NCBI GenBank assembly: GCA_020024325.1
Contig: JAHHTY010000049.1
Span: 1 to 15,785, forward strand
DNA length: 15,785 nt
Direction: 5' to 3'
From: Negativibacillus sp.
GTDB lineage: Bacteria > Bacillota > Clostridia > Oscillospirales > Ruminococcaceae
Shown: one piece after another, positions 1-8,503 of the stretch
Numbering within the stretch: position 1 is the stretch's first letter
Layout of the letters: every line of letters begins with the position of its first letter
Translations under genes and position numbers: made by a program
The notes under the pieces: generated by a model
Databases searched by the model: none
Told to the model about the DNA's origin: nothing
The model's input: only the letters and a program-made list of their open reading frames with translations

Positions 1-29
1 ACCGACTGCTTTTGCAGTCGGTTTTCCTT
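1..29 (+). terminator. Rho-independent terminator of an upstream gene
   Basis: A 9-bp perfect stem (ACCGACTGC at 1-9 with GCAGTCGGT at 14-22), a TTTT loop and a following T-rich tract form a classical intrinsic terminator. It ends a + strand transcript whose gene lies outside the window, so gyrB starts a new transcription unit. Confidence 0.85.
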
Positions 30-120
30 GTTTTAAAAATTATTAAAAATCGCATAAATACAGCGGTTTTTCCTGTTTTTAAAAAACACATATTAGAAGA
101 AAAGAATCATTATAAAAAGA

Positions 121-150
121 TTGTACTTTAGTAGCGTTATATGATATAAT
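121..150 (+). promoter_or_regulatory. gyrB promoter
   Basis: A sigma-70/SigA-type promoter with -35 TTGTAC (121-126), an 18-nt spacer and a perfect -10 TATAAT (145-150). Transcription would start near 157 and give a leader of about 140 nt before the gyrB start. It is the only good promoter seen before gyrB and probably drives the gyrB-gyrA cluster. Confidence 0.75.
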
Positions 151-298
151 AGACAGGTATAAAAAGCGAAAAATCCTGAGTTGTTATGCGTGTTTTTTGC
201 TTTTGGTATTCCTTGCCACAAAAGTCAAGGAAAGAAAAAAGCCGACTTTTTCTGGTACGGCTGTATTAAACTATCAAGAAATGATGGAGGGAATCACT

Positions 299-2254
299 TT
301 GGAAAATACACCAGAAAAAAATCCGGAGATGATTGAGAACTACGATGCCAGTAACATTCAGGTTTTAGAAGGTCTGGATGCAGTTCGAAAACGTCCGGGT
401 ATGTATATTGGTTCCACCGGTCCACAGGGCTTGCATCATCTGGTATATGAAATTGTGGATAACTCAATTGACGAGGTTTTGGCAGGAAATTGTACCAAAA
501 TTCTGGTCGATTTACTTCCGGGCGACATTGTTCGTATCAAAGATAACGGACGTGGAATTCCGATTGGCATTCAACCTAAACTGGGTATTCCAGCAGTAAC
601 AGTTGTTTTTACTGTTCTGCATGCCGGAGGTAAGTTTGGCGGCGGTGGATATAAGGTGTCCGGCGGTCTGCACGGTGTAGGTGCGTCAGTAGTAAACGCC
701 TTGTCTGAATGGTTGGAAGTAGAGGTCTGCGATGGTCAGAACCGTTACTATCAGCGTTTTGAGCATGGAAAAGCAGTCTGTGATCTTAAACTGGTAGAAG
801 CAACCACCGAAAGAGGAACTCAGGTCGCTTTTAAAGCAGATCCGGAAATTTTTACCGAAACAACCCATTATGATTATGGTGTGCTGCTCAAACGCCTGAG
901 AGAGCAGGCTTTTTTAAATGGCGGGGTTAATATCACCTTTACCGATGAGCGCGGAGATGAACCGGTTAGCGAGGTTCTGCATTATGAAGGTGGAATTCGC
1001 AGCTTTGTAAGTTATATCCACGAAAAAAAGAAAAATATTTGGGATGTTCTCCATGAGGATGTCATTTATTATTCCGGTGATGGAGATAAGTCCACAGTTG
1101 AGGTAGCTCTTCAGTATAACGATAGTTATAATACCAATATCTTGTCATTTGCAAATAATATTCATACCCCGGATGGAGGAACTCACGAAATCGGTTTCCG
1201 TACAGCCCTCCTAAAGGCTTTTAATGACTATGCAAAAAAGGCAGGGGTGTTTAAGAAGGATACCGATAAATTTACCATAGAGGACGTTCTGGAGGGCTTG
1301 ACAGCGATTATTTCTGTTAAGCTGGAAGAAGCACAGTTTGAAGGGCAGACTAAAACCAAATTAGGAAACACAGAGATCCGTACTCTAACCTACCGCATTA
1401 CCTATGATAAACTCAGCACTTATTTTGAGGAAAATCCTGCTGTTGCAAAGCTGATTGTAGAAAAGACCATGATGGCTGCACAGGCACGAGAAGCTGCTCG
1501 TCTTGCAAGAGATCGTACCCGTGAGAGAAAATCTGCCTTAGAGGGTGTCAGCCTTCCCGGTAAATTGGCAGATTGTTCTGACCACGATAATGTCCGTACA
1601 GAAATTTATATTGTCGAAGGTGATTCTGCGGGCGGTTCTGCAAAACAGGGACGAGATAGCTCTTTCCAGGCAATTTTGCCGCTTTGGGGTAAAATGCTCA
1701 ATGTAGAGCGTGCACGTTTGGATAAAGTATATACAAACGAAAAATTGCTGCCGGTTATCACAGCATTAGGATGTGGTGTTGGTGATGAGATTGATTTGGA
1801 AAAACTGCGTTACGGAAAGATTATTATTATGGCAGATGCCGATGTAGACGGTTCCCATATCAGGACTTTGCTGTTAACATTCTTCTTCCGCTTTATGCGA
1901 CCTTTGGTTGAAGAAGGACATATTTATCTTGCACAACCGCCGCTATTTAAGATTTATCGCGGTAAAAAGATACGCTATGCTTATTCCGATGCAGAACGTG
2001 ATGCTGTTATAGCAGAGATGACAGCAGACGGAGGCAAAGTGGACATTCAGCGTTATAAAGGTCTTGGTGAGATGGATGCAGATCAGCTGTGGGAAACCAC
2101 AATGGATCCGGAACATCGAACCATGATTCAGGTAACGATGGAAGATGCCGAGCGCGCAGATGAAATTTTCACCATTCTGATGGGCGATAAAGTAGGGCCA
2201 AGACGAGAATTTATCGAACAGAATGCAAAGTTTGTCAATAACCTCGATATTTAA
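299..2254 (+). CDS. gyrB: DNA gyrase subunit B
   Basis: ATPase subunit of DNA gyrase, which introduces negative supercoils as an A2B2 complex. The 651-residue protein has the GHKL ATPase fold (EIVDNSIDE at 51-59, DNGRGIP at 82-88, GGLHGVG at 122-128), a transducer region, then the TOPRIM metal site (EGDSAGG from residue 440 and the later DADVDGSH). It ends in the usual FVNNLDI tail, and the length is normal for Firmicutes. The start chosen is TTG at 299, because GGAGGG (286-291) lies 7 nt upstream and translation then begins with MENTPEK. The in-frame ATG codons at 281 and 284 have no good ribosome site, and the longer reading from 197 adds residues unlike GyrB. Trp463 occupies the position before Gly in the PLxGK motif, where Lys or Arg is common in model species. 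The next gene starts 12 nt downstream. Confidence 0.97.
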   Translation: MENTPEKNPEMIENYDASNIQVLEGLDAVRKRPGMYIGSTGPQGLHHLVYEIVDNSIDEVLAGNCTKILVDLLPGDIVRIKDNGRGIPIGIQPKLGIPAVTVVFTVLHAGGKFGGGGYKVSGGLHGVGASVVNALSEWLEVEVCDGQNRYYQRFEHGKAVCDLKLVEATTERGTQVAFKADPEIFTETTHYDYGVLLKRLREQAFLNGGVNITFTDERGDEPVSEVLHYEGGIRSFVSYIHEKKKNIWDVLHEDVIYYSGDGDKSTVEVALQYNDSYNTNILSFANNIHTPDGGTHEIGFRTALLKAFNDYAKKAGVFKKDTDKFTIEDVLEGLTAIISVKLEEAQFEGQTKTKLGNTEIRTLTYRITYDKLSTYFEENPAVAKLIVEKTMMAAQAREAARLARDRTRERKSALEGVSLPGKLADCSDHDNVRTEIYIVEGDSAGGSAKQGRDSSFQAILPLWGKMLNVERARLDKVYTNEKLLPVITALGCGVGDEIDLEKLRYGKIIIMADADVDGSHIRTLLLTFFFRFMRPLVEEGHIYLAQPPLFKIYRGKKIRYAYSDAERDAVIAEMTADGGKVDIQRYKGLGEMDADQLWETTMDPEHRTMIQVTMEDAERADEIFTILMGDKVGPRREFIEQNAKFVNNLDI

Positions 2255-2266
2255 AGGGAGCATGAC

Positions 2267-2845
2267 ATGAAGAACGAAAAAAATCGAATCAAAAATGAAA
2301 AGCGCTCTCTTGACGATTTTACACATCGCATGACAGTCCAGCTTCAGGAAAACCATTATATTGACTATGCCCTTTCTCATTCACAGGATCAAATCAATAA
2401 AGGCAAGAAAAAAGCGGTTATATGGGCTGTTATTTTTACCGTCATCGGTGTTTTTGCCATTTATAAGGGCGTGTCGATGAACGATAGATGGTCTGATGTC
2501 TATCTTACATTGGGAATTTTATTTATTGTCTTTCAAATTTTCAATCTTGTTTATAATTTTATAATGTTCCCAATTGCCTTAAAACGTTCGATATTAAAAG
2601 AATTAAAAAAAGATCCAAGCCTTTTGGAGCCTATGGAGTATGCTTTTGAGCCGGATAAAATAGTATGCTTTTTGAATGGGAAACATCGAAACACTATTTT
2701 GACAGAAGATATTTCCGGCATTGAAGAAACAGAACAAACCGTTATTCTTCAAATCAAAATCGGACGACGGGTAATCATTCCAAGAGAAACGCTGGATGCA
2801 GCGGACTCTGTTATTCAAAAGCAGGTTCAATCCTTTAAAAAGTAA
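2267..2845 (+). CDS. YcxB-like small membrane protein (first copy)
   Basis: A 192-residue protein of unknown function. A basic, charged N-terminal part (about 1-45) precedes two hydrophobic membrane segments, roughly 47-66 and 77-102. A cytoplasmic C-terminal domain follows whose pattern (YAFEPDKIVCFLNGK, then a predicted beta-rich stretch ending VIIPRETLD) resembles the YcxB-like family of bacterial membrane proteins. It starts 12 nt after gyrB with ribosome site AAAGGGAG, so it is very likely cotranscribed and perhaps translationally linked. The next gene looks like a diverged paralogue. The position between gyrB and gyrA does not by itself show a link to topology control. The family match is from remembered sequence pattern, not a search. 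Confidence 0.75.
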   Translation: MKNEKNRIKNEKRSLDDFTHRMTVQLQENHYIDYALSHSQDQINKGKKKAVIWAVIFTVIGVFAIYKGVSMNDRWSDVYLTLGILFIVFQIFNLVYNFIMFPIALKRSILKELKKDPSLLEPMEYAFEPDKIVCFLNGKHRNTILTEDISGIEETEQTVILQIKIGRRVIIPRETLDAADSVIQKQVQSFKK

Positions 2846-2884
2846 CGAAATTAAATGTTTCGGGATAAAAAGAAGGAGTCTAAT

Positions 2885-3478
2885 ATGGAACATGAGGATA
2901 AAAACGTACGTTTAACAGAAGAAGTTTCACAAGAAAATACGGAAAAATCGACAGAAAATGTTTCACGGGAAACATTAAGCGGCTTAAATTTTTCTTTTGA
3001 TGCAAGATTTGACGATATTTTTGATGGACTGGAAGCAACCGATACAGCAGATGGCAGCAATCGCAAAGCAAAAAGAATGTATCTTGTGCTCTCTCTTTTA
3101 ACGGTAGTTCAAATTGGGTGGTTTGCTTACAGCCGAAGCGGTTTTGCACTGATTTTTGCAGTAATATTGGGAGGATTAGCAATTCTGTTTAAAAAAACAA
3201 CACAACGCTTTAACAGGGATATTGCGAAAGCTTTTGTGAATGAGGGAAAGCAGACCGTTGTACTGGGAGAAAACAGCCTGTGCCTGAATGATAAAGAAAT
3301 TTCCTATCAGGAAGTTGTGAAGTTGTATGAACTGAAACGGTGTTTTTCGATTCTTTATCAGGGAAACCATGTTTATATTATTCCGAAAAATGTGTTGGAT
3401 GAAGCACAGACAGAAGAATTTGTAAAAACAATGAAAGAAAAAATCGGAAACGCCTACCAAAATACGCTCAAAAAATAG
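2885..3478 (+). CDS. YcxB-like small membrane protein (second copy, carries a parS-like site)
   Basis: A 197-residue protein of unknown function with the same plan as the preceding gene. It has an acidic, polar N-terminal stretch (about 1-60), two membrane segments (about 65-80 and 85-102), then a C-terminal domain ending in a YIIPKNVLDE motif that matches the first copy's VIIPRETLDA. The start is ATG 2885, because AAGGAG (2873-2878) lies 6 nt upstream. The in-frame ATG at 2855 lacks a ribosome site. The N-terminal stretch contains NVSRET, the peptide that arises when a ParB-binding parS sequence is read in this frame. This polar extension is absent from the first copy, so it may persist partly because of the DNA site. 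A gap of 33 nt separates it from gyrA. Confidence 0.72.
   Translation: MEHEDKNVRLTEEVSQENTEKSTENVSRETLSGLNFSFDARFDDIFDGLEATDTADGSNRKAKRMYLVLSLLTVVQIGWFAYSRSGFALIFAVILGGLAILFKKTTQRFNRDIAKAFVNEGKQTVVLGENSLCLNDKEISYQEVVKLYELKRCFSILYQGNHVYIIPKNVLDEAQTEEFVKTMKEKIGNAYQNTLKK
2959..2974. promoter_or_regulatory. Candidate parS (ParB/Spo0J-binding) site
   Basis: TGTTTCACGGGAAACA matches the conserved bacterial parS sequence TGTTTCACGTGAAACA at 15 of 16 positions. The inverted arms extend perfectly to AATGTTTC/GAAACATT (2957-2976), with only one mismatched pair near the centre. The deviating base is the third position of an Arg codon (CGG for CGT), so the encoded NVSRET is unchanged. parS sites cluster around oriC, and gyrB-gyrA is often close to the origin in Firmicutes. 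ParB binding has not been shown. Confidence 0.7.
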
Positions 3479-3511
3479 TGGCTGCTTTTCAAACGGAAAG
3501 GAATGAAGAAG

Positions 3512-6073
3512 ATGAATACATCGGGTGAAAACCTGATTCGTAAGGATATTGAGGCGGAGATGAAGGACGCCTATTTAGACTACTCGATGTCTGTTATTGC
3601 CAGCCGAGCATTACCGGATGTTCGAGATGGTCTAAAGCCGGTACACAGACGAATCCTTTATACTATGTATGGAAACGGACTGTATCCGGAAAAAGCCTTT
3701 CGTAAATGTGCAGATACAGTAGGTAACGTATTGGGTCAATACCATCCTCATGGCGACGCTTCCGTTTATGATGCGTTGGTGCGTATGGCACAAGACTTCT
3801 CTTTGCGCTATCCACTGGTTCACGGTCACGGAAACTTCGGTTCTGTGGACGGTGACCCTCCGGCTGCTTACCGATACACCGAGTCAAAGATGAGCAAAAT
3901 TTCCATGAAAATGCTCACCGATATTGATAAAGAAACAGTAGATTTTCAGTCAAACTACGACGATCGACTTCAGGAGCCGGTTGTTTTGCCAAGCCGTTTT
4001 CCAAACCTGTTGGTTAACGGTTCTACCGGAATTGCCGTTGGTATGGCAACCAACATCCCTCCCCATAATTTGGGTGAGGTTATTGATGGTGCTTGTTGTA
4101 TGCTCGACAATCCAAATGCAACTTTGGACCAGTTGATGGAACACATCAAAGGCCCGGACTTCCCTACCGGCGGCATCATCATGGGACGTGCGGGCATTCG
4201 TGCAGCCTATGCAACCGGTCGCGGAAAAATTACTCTGCGTGCAAAAACACACGTTGAAGAATTTAAAAACGGACGTGAACGCATTGTCGTTACCGAAATC
4301 CCATATATGGTCAATAAGGCAAGATTGATTGAACGAATTGCCGATCTGGTAAAAGAAAAGAAAATTGATCAAATCAGCAACATCCGCGATGAATCCAGCC
4401 GAAAAGGAATGAAAATTGTCATCGAATTAAAACGCGATGCCAATGTTCAGATTGTTTTAAATCAGCTTTATTCTTATACTCAGCTTCAGGAAACCGTTGG
4501 TGTAATTATGCTTGCATTGGTAAATCGTGAACCGAAAACACTTACCTTGCAGCAAATGCTGGAAGAATATATTAAATTCCAGGAAGAAGTTATCACTCGC
4601 AGAACAATCTACGATCTGAAGAAGGCAAAAGAACGTGCTCATATCCTGGAAGGTTTGCTGACAGCGCTTGATTATATTGATGAGGTTATCTCCATCATCC
4701 GCTCACACTACACGGTTCAGGAAGGTAAAACCGTCCTGATGGAACGCTTTGGTTTGGACGATATTCAGGCACAGGCAATTGTTCAGATGCAGCTGGGTCG
4801 ATTAGCAGGTTTGGAACGTGAGAAAATTCAAAGCGAATTGGATGAGCTTCACCAAAAAATTGAAGAATATAACGCAATTCTTTCAGATGAAAAGAAGATT
4901 CGTGCTATTGTAAAAGAAGAACTTTTGGAAATTAAAGAAAAGTTCAATGACTCAAGAAGAACCGAAATTGCTTCGGTTGAAGGTGAAGTTGACATTGAAG
5001 ATTTAATTCCGGAAGAATCTTGTGTTATTACACTCACCCATTTTGGCTATCTCAAGCGTCAGCCTTTGGACGCTTATAAAACACAGCGTCGAGGTGGTAG
5101 AGGTATTAGCGGAATGACCCGCAGAGATGAGGATTTCGTAAGTGATATTTATACCTGTTCCACTCACGACTACCTGATGTTCTTTACCAATAAGGGAAAA
5201 GTTTACCGCATCAAAGGTTATGAAATTCCAGAAGGTTCCCGTACTTCTCGTGGAACTAATGTAGTAAACATTCTTCCGTTAGAACAAGGTGAAAAAATCA
5301 CCTGCGTTATTAAAACTTCTGATATTTCCGCGGATGATAAATATTATGTCATGGTTACCAGAAACGGTGTGGTAAAACGTACCGAATACAACGCATACAT
5401 CAATGTGCGTAAGAGCGGCTTGATTGCCATCAACCTGGATGAAGGCGACGAATTGGCATGGGTTAAGATTACAGATGGCAACGATCAGATTATTCTGGCA
5501 ACAAGAAATGGTATGAGTATCCGCTTTAAGGAAGAAGATGCCCGTTCTATGGGTAGAACTGCCCGTGGTGTTAAAGCAATCGCTTTAGACCAGGGTGACC
5601 AGGTTGTCGGCATGGTTGTTGTAAAAGAGGATAAAGATATCCTCACTGTATCTCAGTCCGGTTTAGGCAGACGTACAGATGCTTCAGAATACCGTTTGCA
5701 AACCAGAGGCGGAAAAGGTCTGCGTAACTACTATTGCGATAAAAACGGTCCTGTGGCTGGTTTTGATAATGTGGATGACAACAATGATATCATCTTGATT
5801 ACAGATAGTGGTATTATTATTAGAATCCCGGCAGAACAGATTTCTAAACAGTCCCGTTATGCCGGCGGTGTTAAGGTTATGCGTGTAGATGGAGAAACGA
5901 ATATTATCGGTATTTCAGCAGTAGAAAAGGAAGAAACTGCTGAAGAAACATCAGACGAATCCATTCAGGAAATAGCTGAGGATGTTCAGACAACCCTTCC
6001 GGAAGGAACTGAACAGGAAGAGCAGCAGATTTCAATGTTGTTAGAGCGTGCATCACAGGATGATATAGAGTAA
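3512..6073 (+). CDS. gyrA: DNA gyrase subunit A
   Basis: DNA cleavage and wrapping subunit of gyrase. The 853-residue protein contains the winged-helix breakage domain with catalytic Tyr122 (AAYRYTE), a coiled-coil tower, and a C-terminal beta-pinwheel. The GyrA box QRRGGRG at 525-531 distinguishes gyrase from topoisomerase IV. A Glu-rich acidic tail occupies about the last 50 residues. ATG 3512 is preferred over ATG 3503 because AAAGGA (3497-3502) lies 9 nt upstream of 3512 but touches 3503. This start also gives Escherichia coli numbering for the active site. The quinolone-determining region reads HPHGDASVYD, with Ala at position 83 where Ser is common, as in mycobacteria. It is the last gene of the gyrB cluster, and no clear hairpin terminator follows. 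Confidence 0.97.
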   Translation: MNTSGENLIRKDIEAEMKDAYLDYSMSVIASRALPDVRDGLKPVHRRILYTMYGNGLYPEKAFRKCADTVGNVLGQYHPHGDASVYDALVRMAQDFSLRYPLVHGHGNFGSVDGDPPAAYRYTESKMSKISMKMLTDIDKETVDFQSNYDDRLQEPVVLPSRFPNLLVNGSTGIAVGMATNIPPHNLGEVIDGACCMLDNPNATLDQLMEHIKGPDFPTGGIIMGRAGIRAAYATGRGKITLRAKTHVEEFKNGRERIVVTEIPYMVNKARLIERIADLVKEKKIDQISNIRDESSRKGMKIVIELKRDANVQIVLNQLYSYTQLQETVGVIMLALVNREPKTLTLQQMLEEYIKFQEEVITRRTIYDLKKAKERAHILEGLLTALDYIDEVISIIRSHYTVQEGKTVLMERFGLDDIQAQAIVQMQLGRLAGLEREKIQSELDELHQKIEEYNAILSDEKKIRAIVKEELLEIKEKFNDSRRTEIASVEGEVDIEDLIPEESCVITLTHFGYLKRQPLDAYKTQRRGGRGISGMTRRDEDFVSDIYTCSTHDYLMFFTNKGKVYRIKGYEIPEGSRTSRGTNVVNILPLEQGEKITCVIKTSDISADDKYYVMVTRNGVVKRTEYNAYINVRKSGLIAINLDEGDELAWVKITDGNDQIILATRNGMSIRFKEEDARSMGRTARGVKAIALDQGDQVVGMVVVKEDKDILTVSQSGLGRRTDASEYRLQTRGGKGLRNYYCDKNGPVAGFDNVDDNNDIILITDSGIIIRIPAEQISKQSRYAGGVKVMRVDGETNIIGISAVEKEETAEETSDESIQEIAEDVQTTLPEGTEQEEQQISMLLERASQDDIE

Positions 6074-6154
6074 TAACGCATTTTCTTGCTTCGTTTGGAA
6101 TAAGATGTCAATAAATAAAGCGGTTATGTTATCAATGAGAGGAAGAGGATAAAG

Positions 6155-6658
6155 ATGAAAATTTCAATCATTATTTACAGCAAGACCGGAAGGACTCAGC
6201 AGGCAGCAGAAATTATTGGTAGAGGAATTCAAAAAGTGGATGGCTGCGAATATCAGATCATGAATATAGATGAGCAGGCTGATAATCCGATTGATAAAGA
6301 GTATATCAAGAAATCGGATGCAATCATTTTTGGAACTCCAACATACTATGCAAATATTTGCTGGCAGATCAAAAAATTTATTGACGAAGGTGGAATTGAT
6401 ATGGCAGGCAAACTGGGTGCAGTGTTTGCCACAGCCAATGTTATGGGTGGCGGCTCTGAAACAGCAATGCTTACCTTAATTAACCAGATTTTGGTTAAAG
6501 GAATGCTTGTTTATTCCGCCGGCTCATCCCAAGGTCAGCCATATACTCATATCGGCGTTACCAGCCTTAAAGAAATTCCACTTGAACAGCAAGAGCCCAA
6601 AATTGAAATTTTTGGAACCCGCATTGCGCAAAAGGCAAAAGAATTGTTTGACAGATAA
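6155..6658 (+). CDS. Flavodoxin / WrbA-type NAD(P)H:quinone oxidoreductase-like flavoprotein
   Basis: A 167-residue single-domain flavodoxin-fold protein expected to bind FMN in the cytoplasm and carry electrons or reduce quinones. The N-terminal strand is followed by the phosphate loop SKTGRT (9-14). The isoalloxazine-contact motifs GTPTYYAN and GSSQGQPYTHIG are those of the WrbA and NADPH-dependent FMN reductase group. The ribosome site is purine-rich (GAGGAAGAGG) just before ATG 6155. It stands alone between gyrA and a strong convergent terminator, so it may have its own promoter in 6074-6154, where no convincing -35/-10 pair was found. The physiological substrate cannot be told from sequence. 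Confidence 0.85.
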   Translation: MKISIIIYSKTGRTQQAAEIIGRGIQKVDGCEYQIMNIDEQADNPIDKEYIKKSDAIIFGTPTYYANICWQIKKFIDEGGIDMAGKLGAVFATANVMGGGSETAMLTLINQILVKGMLVYSAGSSQGQPYTHIGVTSLKEIPLEQQEPKIEIFGTRIAQKAKELFDR

Positions 6659-6663
6659 AAATA

Positions 6664-6705
6664 AAAAATTCCCTGTTCAATTTTTGAACAGGGAATTTTT
6701 TATTT
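6664..6705. terminator. Bidirectional terminator between the flavoprotein and DUF1275 genes
   Basis: A perfect 17-bp stem (6664-6680 with 6684-6700) has a 3-nt TTT loop. The A-rich left flank and T-rich right flank give U-tracts in both directions. It lies between convergent genes: the + gene stops at 6658 and the - gene at 6704. The stem ends just before that - strand stop codon. Confidence 0.92.
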
Positions 6706-7417
6706 AGTGACCATGAGGAAGAGTGCTAAGACGATCTTTTTCGTTTGTAAGGTCTGCGTGCAGAAAATCAATCAATAAAATTGTCATTGGAATTGCAGCA
6801 CCCCAAATAGCACGTCCTTGCAGTAAATTACATCCGATTACACCACAAACACCACCCAAAACAAACATTGTAAGCATTCCTAAATGTCGCATGGATCGTT
6901 TTAAGTTTGCAAAGCTTTTTTGAGAAAAAAATTTGTGTAGGTGAATTCCTACCTGGCGAACATGGTTAGTACAAAAAGTGGTTGCCATTGGAATTCCTTC
7001 TGCTTGTCGAAAGGTGTTATATTGCATCGAACAGATAAAATTGATGGCAATTTGAGAGATTTGATAAGGAGCAGAATCGGGGATAAATCCCAATACAATA
7101 ATAAATAAAATCTCAACAATGATTAAAATGGTGTCCCATCGCAAAAATTTCACTTTTGTCAGTTTAATGGAAATTGCTTCAGATACAAAGGCTCCTGCCA
7201 TATAAGCAGTCATTGGAATTAAATAATAAGCAGCCTTAGACCAATTCATATTTCCAAGTTCAATAGCAAATAAGACAAAGTTTGCGGTTTGTGCGTTGCA
7301 GAACACCCCACCCCTCATCAAAAAGGTATATACACCATAGTAGCCACCTACAAAGATTAGTAGATCAAACACCCAAAGTCGTTCACATTCGAGATATTTT
7401 GTTTCTTGGTTCTCCAA
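6704..7417 (-). CDS. DUF1275 (YoaK-type) integral membrane protein
   Basis: A 237-residue hydrophobic protein with about six membrane segments. The motif GGVFCNAQTANFV near residues 36-48 and the GIPMATTFCTNHVRQ region are typical of DUF1275/YoaK proteins, whose substrate or function is not established. The start is TTG at 7417-7415 on the - strand, with GGGGAGGGA about 6 nt upstream and no competing ATG. It is divergently arranged with the LysR regulator across 157 nt, so that regulator may control it. This is inferred from layout only. It shares a terminator with the convergent flavoprotein gene. Confidence 0.82.
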   Translation of the reverse strand: MENQETKYLECERLWVFDLLIFVGGYYGVYTFLMRGGVFCNAQTANFVLFAIELGNMNWSKAAYYLIPMTAYMAGAFVSEAISIKLTKVKFLRWDTILIIVEILFIIVLGFIPDSAPYQISQIAINFICSMQYNTFRQAEGIPMATTFCTNHVRQVGIHLHKFFSQKSFANLKRSMRHLGMLTMFVLGGVCGVIGCNLLQGRAIWGAAIPMTILLIDFLHADLTNEKDRLSTLPHGH

Positions 7418-7480
7418 ACAGTTCCCTCCCCTATTTATGATAAATGGGCAGACACGCCCTTGCGGCTTAAACTCATGTGT

Positions 7481-7508
7481 ATTATACTACTATCATACCA
7501 TTTTTCAA
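7481..7508 (-). promoter_or_regulatory. Promoter of the DUF1275 gene
   Basis: On the - strand, TTGAAA (7508-7503) and a perfect TATAAT (7486-7481) are separated by 16 nt, giving a start near 7474 and a leader of about 55 nt. The leader contains a short palindrome, ATTTAT/ATAAAT (7433-7445). The location in the divergent gap makes it a likely LysR target, but no clear T-N11-A box stands out. Confidence 0.65.
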
Positions 7509-7574
7509 ATACATTTTTTTAAGGTTATCCATACGTTTTTGATATAGATAAAAGTAAAAAGGAGGATAAGTAAG

Positions 7575-8477
7575 ATGGCAGTCAATTTTGAATCATATAA
7601 AACATTCTATTATGTTGCAAAATATCGAAATATAACCTATGCAGCAAAGGCCTTGTTTCAGACTCAGCCTACTGTTAGCCGCTGTATTGCAGGGTTAGAA
7701 ACAGAGTTGGGCTGTCGACTGTTTGTGCGTTCTAAAAAAGGTGTTAGTTTAACTCCGGAAGCACAACTATTATATCGACACATTTCTGCTGCTTGCGAGG
7801 AAATTTTTTTAGCAGAACAACAGCTTGTCAGACAGAAAAATCTCAAAGAAGGTCTTGTTCGTATTGGTGCAAGCGAAATGACGCTGCATCATTGCCTCCT
7901 CCCCTTTCTGGGAGAATTTCGTCAGAAGTTTCCGGATGTCCGCTTGCGTATTTCCAGCTTCCATACTCCTCTTGCTTTAGATGCTTTAAAGAAAGGTGAA
8001 ATTGATTTTGCTATCATTATCACTCCGTTCCAACAGATATCAGAATATCGGGTAACAAAACTTTCAGAGTTTTCGGATATAGCTATTGTTGGCTCTGAAC
8101 TTTCCGATTTAACAAAACAGATAATGCAGTTAGATAAACTTTCAGATTATCCAATCATCTGTTTGCAATCCGGAACCGTGAGCCGCCAGCACTTAGACTC
8201 ATTTTTTGAACAGAATGGACAGATACTTCATCCGGATATTGAGCTTCCGACAACCGACTTAATTGTGTCTGTTGTTGCGCAAAATCTAGGAATTGGGATT
8301 GTTCCGAAAAACTTTGCAATACAAGCCCTAGAGGAACAATCTGTATTTCAACTTCATCTATCAAAAAACTTTCCAATAAGACAAATCAGTGCTGTAAGTT
8401 ACCCTGCACACCCCCTTTCTCTTGCTGCACAACAATTTTTAAAAATGTTGATTAACAGAAGCAATTCTGTCAATTAA
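7575..8477 (+). CDS. LysR-family transcriptional regulator
   Basis: A 300-residue LysR-type regulator of standard length. Residues 1-65 form the winged helix-turn-helix (AAKALFQTQPTVSRCIAGLE and the wing LFVRSKKGVSLTPEA). A linker helix follows, and residues about 92-295 form the periplasmic-binding-like effector domain. The ribosome site AAAGGAGG lies upstream of ATG 7575. It sits between a divergent DUF1275 membrane protein and a codirectional short-chain dehydrogenase 107 nt downstream. LysR proteins often control adjacent genes in response to a metabolite, so either neighbour is a candidate target. The effector is unknown. Confidence 0.93.
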   Translation: MAVNFESYKTFYYVAKYRNITYAAKALFQTQPTVSRCIAGLETELGCRLFVRSKKGVSLTPEAQLLYRHISAACEEIFLAEQQLVRQKNLKEGLVRIGASEMTLHHCLLPFLGEFRQKFPDVRLRISSFHTPLALDALKKGEIDFAIIITPFQQISEYRVTKLSEFSDIAIVGSELSDLTKQIMQLDKLSDYPIICLQSGTVSRQHLDSFFEQNGQILHPDIELPTTDLIVSVVAQNLGIGIVPKNFAIQALEEQSVFQLHLSKNFPIRQISAVSYPAHPLSLAAQQFLKMLINRSNSVN

Positions 8478-8503
8478 GGTTAATCAATTCGACACGATCT
8501 ATA

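Noticed and set aside
186..269. A 27-codon frame in the gyrB leader as a possible leader peptide
   Set aside because: There is no ribosome binding site, no regulatory codon run and no attenuator hairpin after it.
197..298. N-terminal extension of GyrB upstream of TTG 299
   Set aside because: It has no ribosome site at its start and encodes residues unlike GyrB. GGAGGG at ideal spacing supports TTG 299.
454..462. Perfect DnaA box TGTGGATAA in gyrB
   Set aside because: It is isolated and lies in the strictly conserved EIVDNSIDE codons, so coding constraint explains it. No cluster of boxes or AT-rich unwinding region is present.
7525..7533. DnaA-box-like TTATCCATA in the LysR upstream region
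   Set aside because: A single imperfect copy, without neighbours, is expected by chance in AT-rich intergenic DNA.
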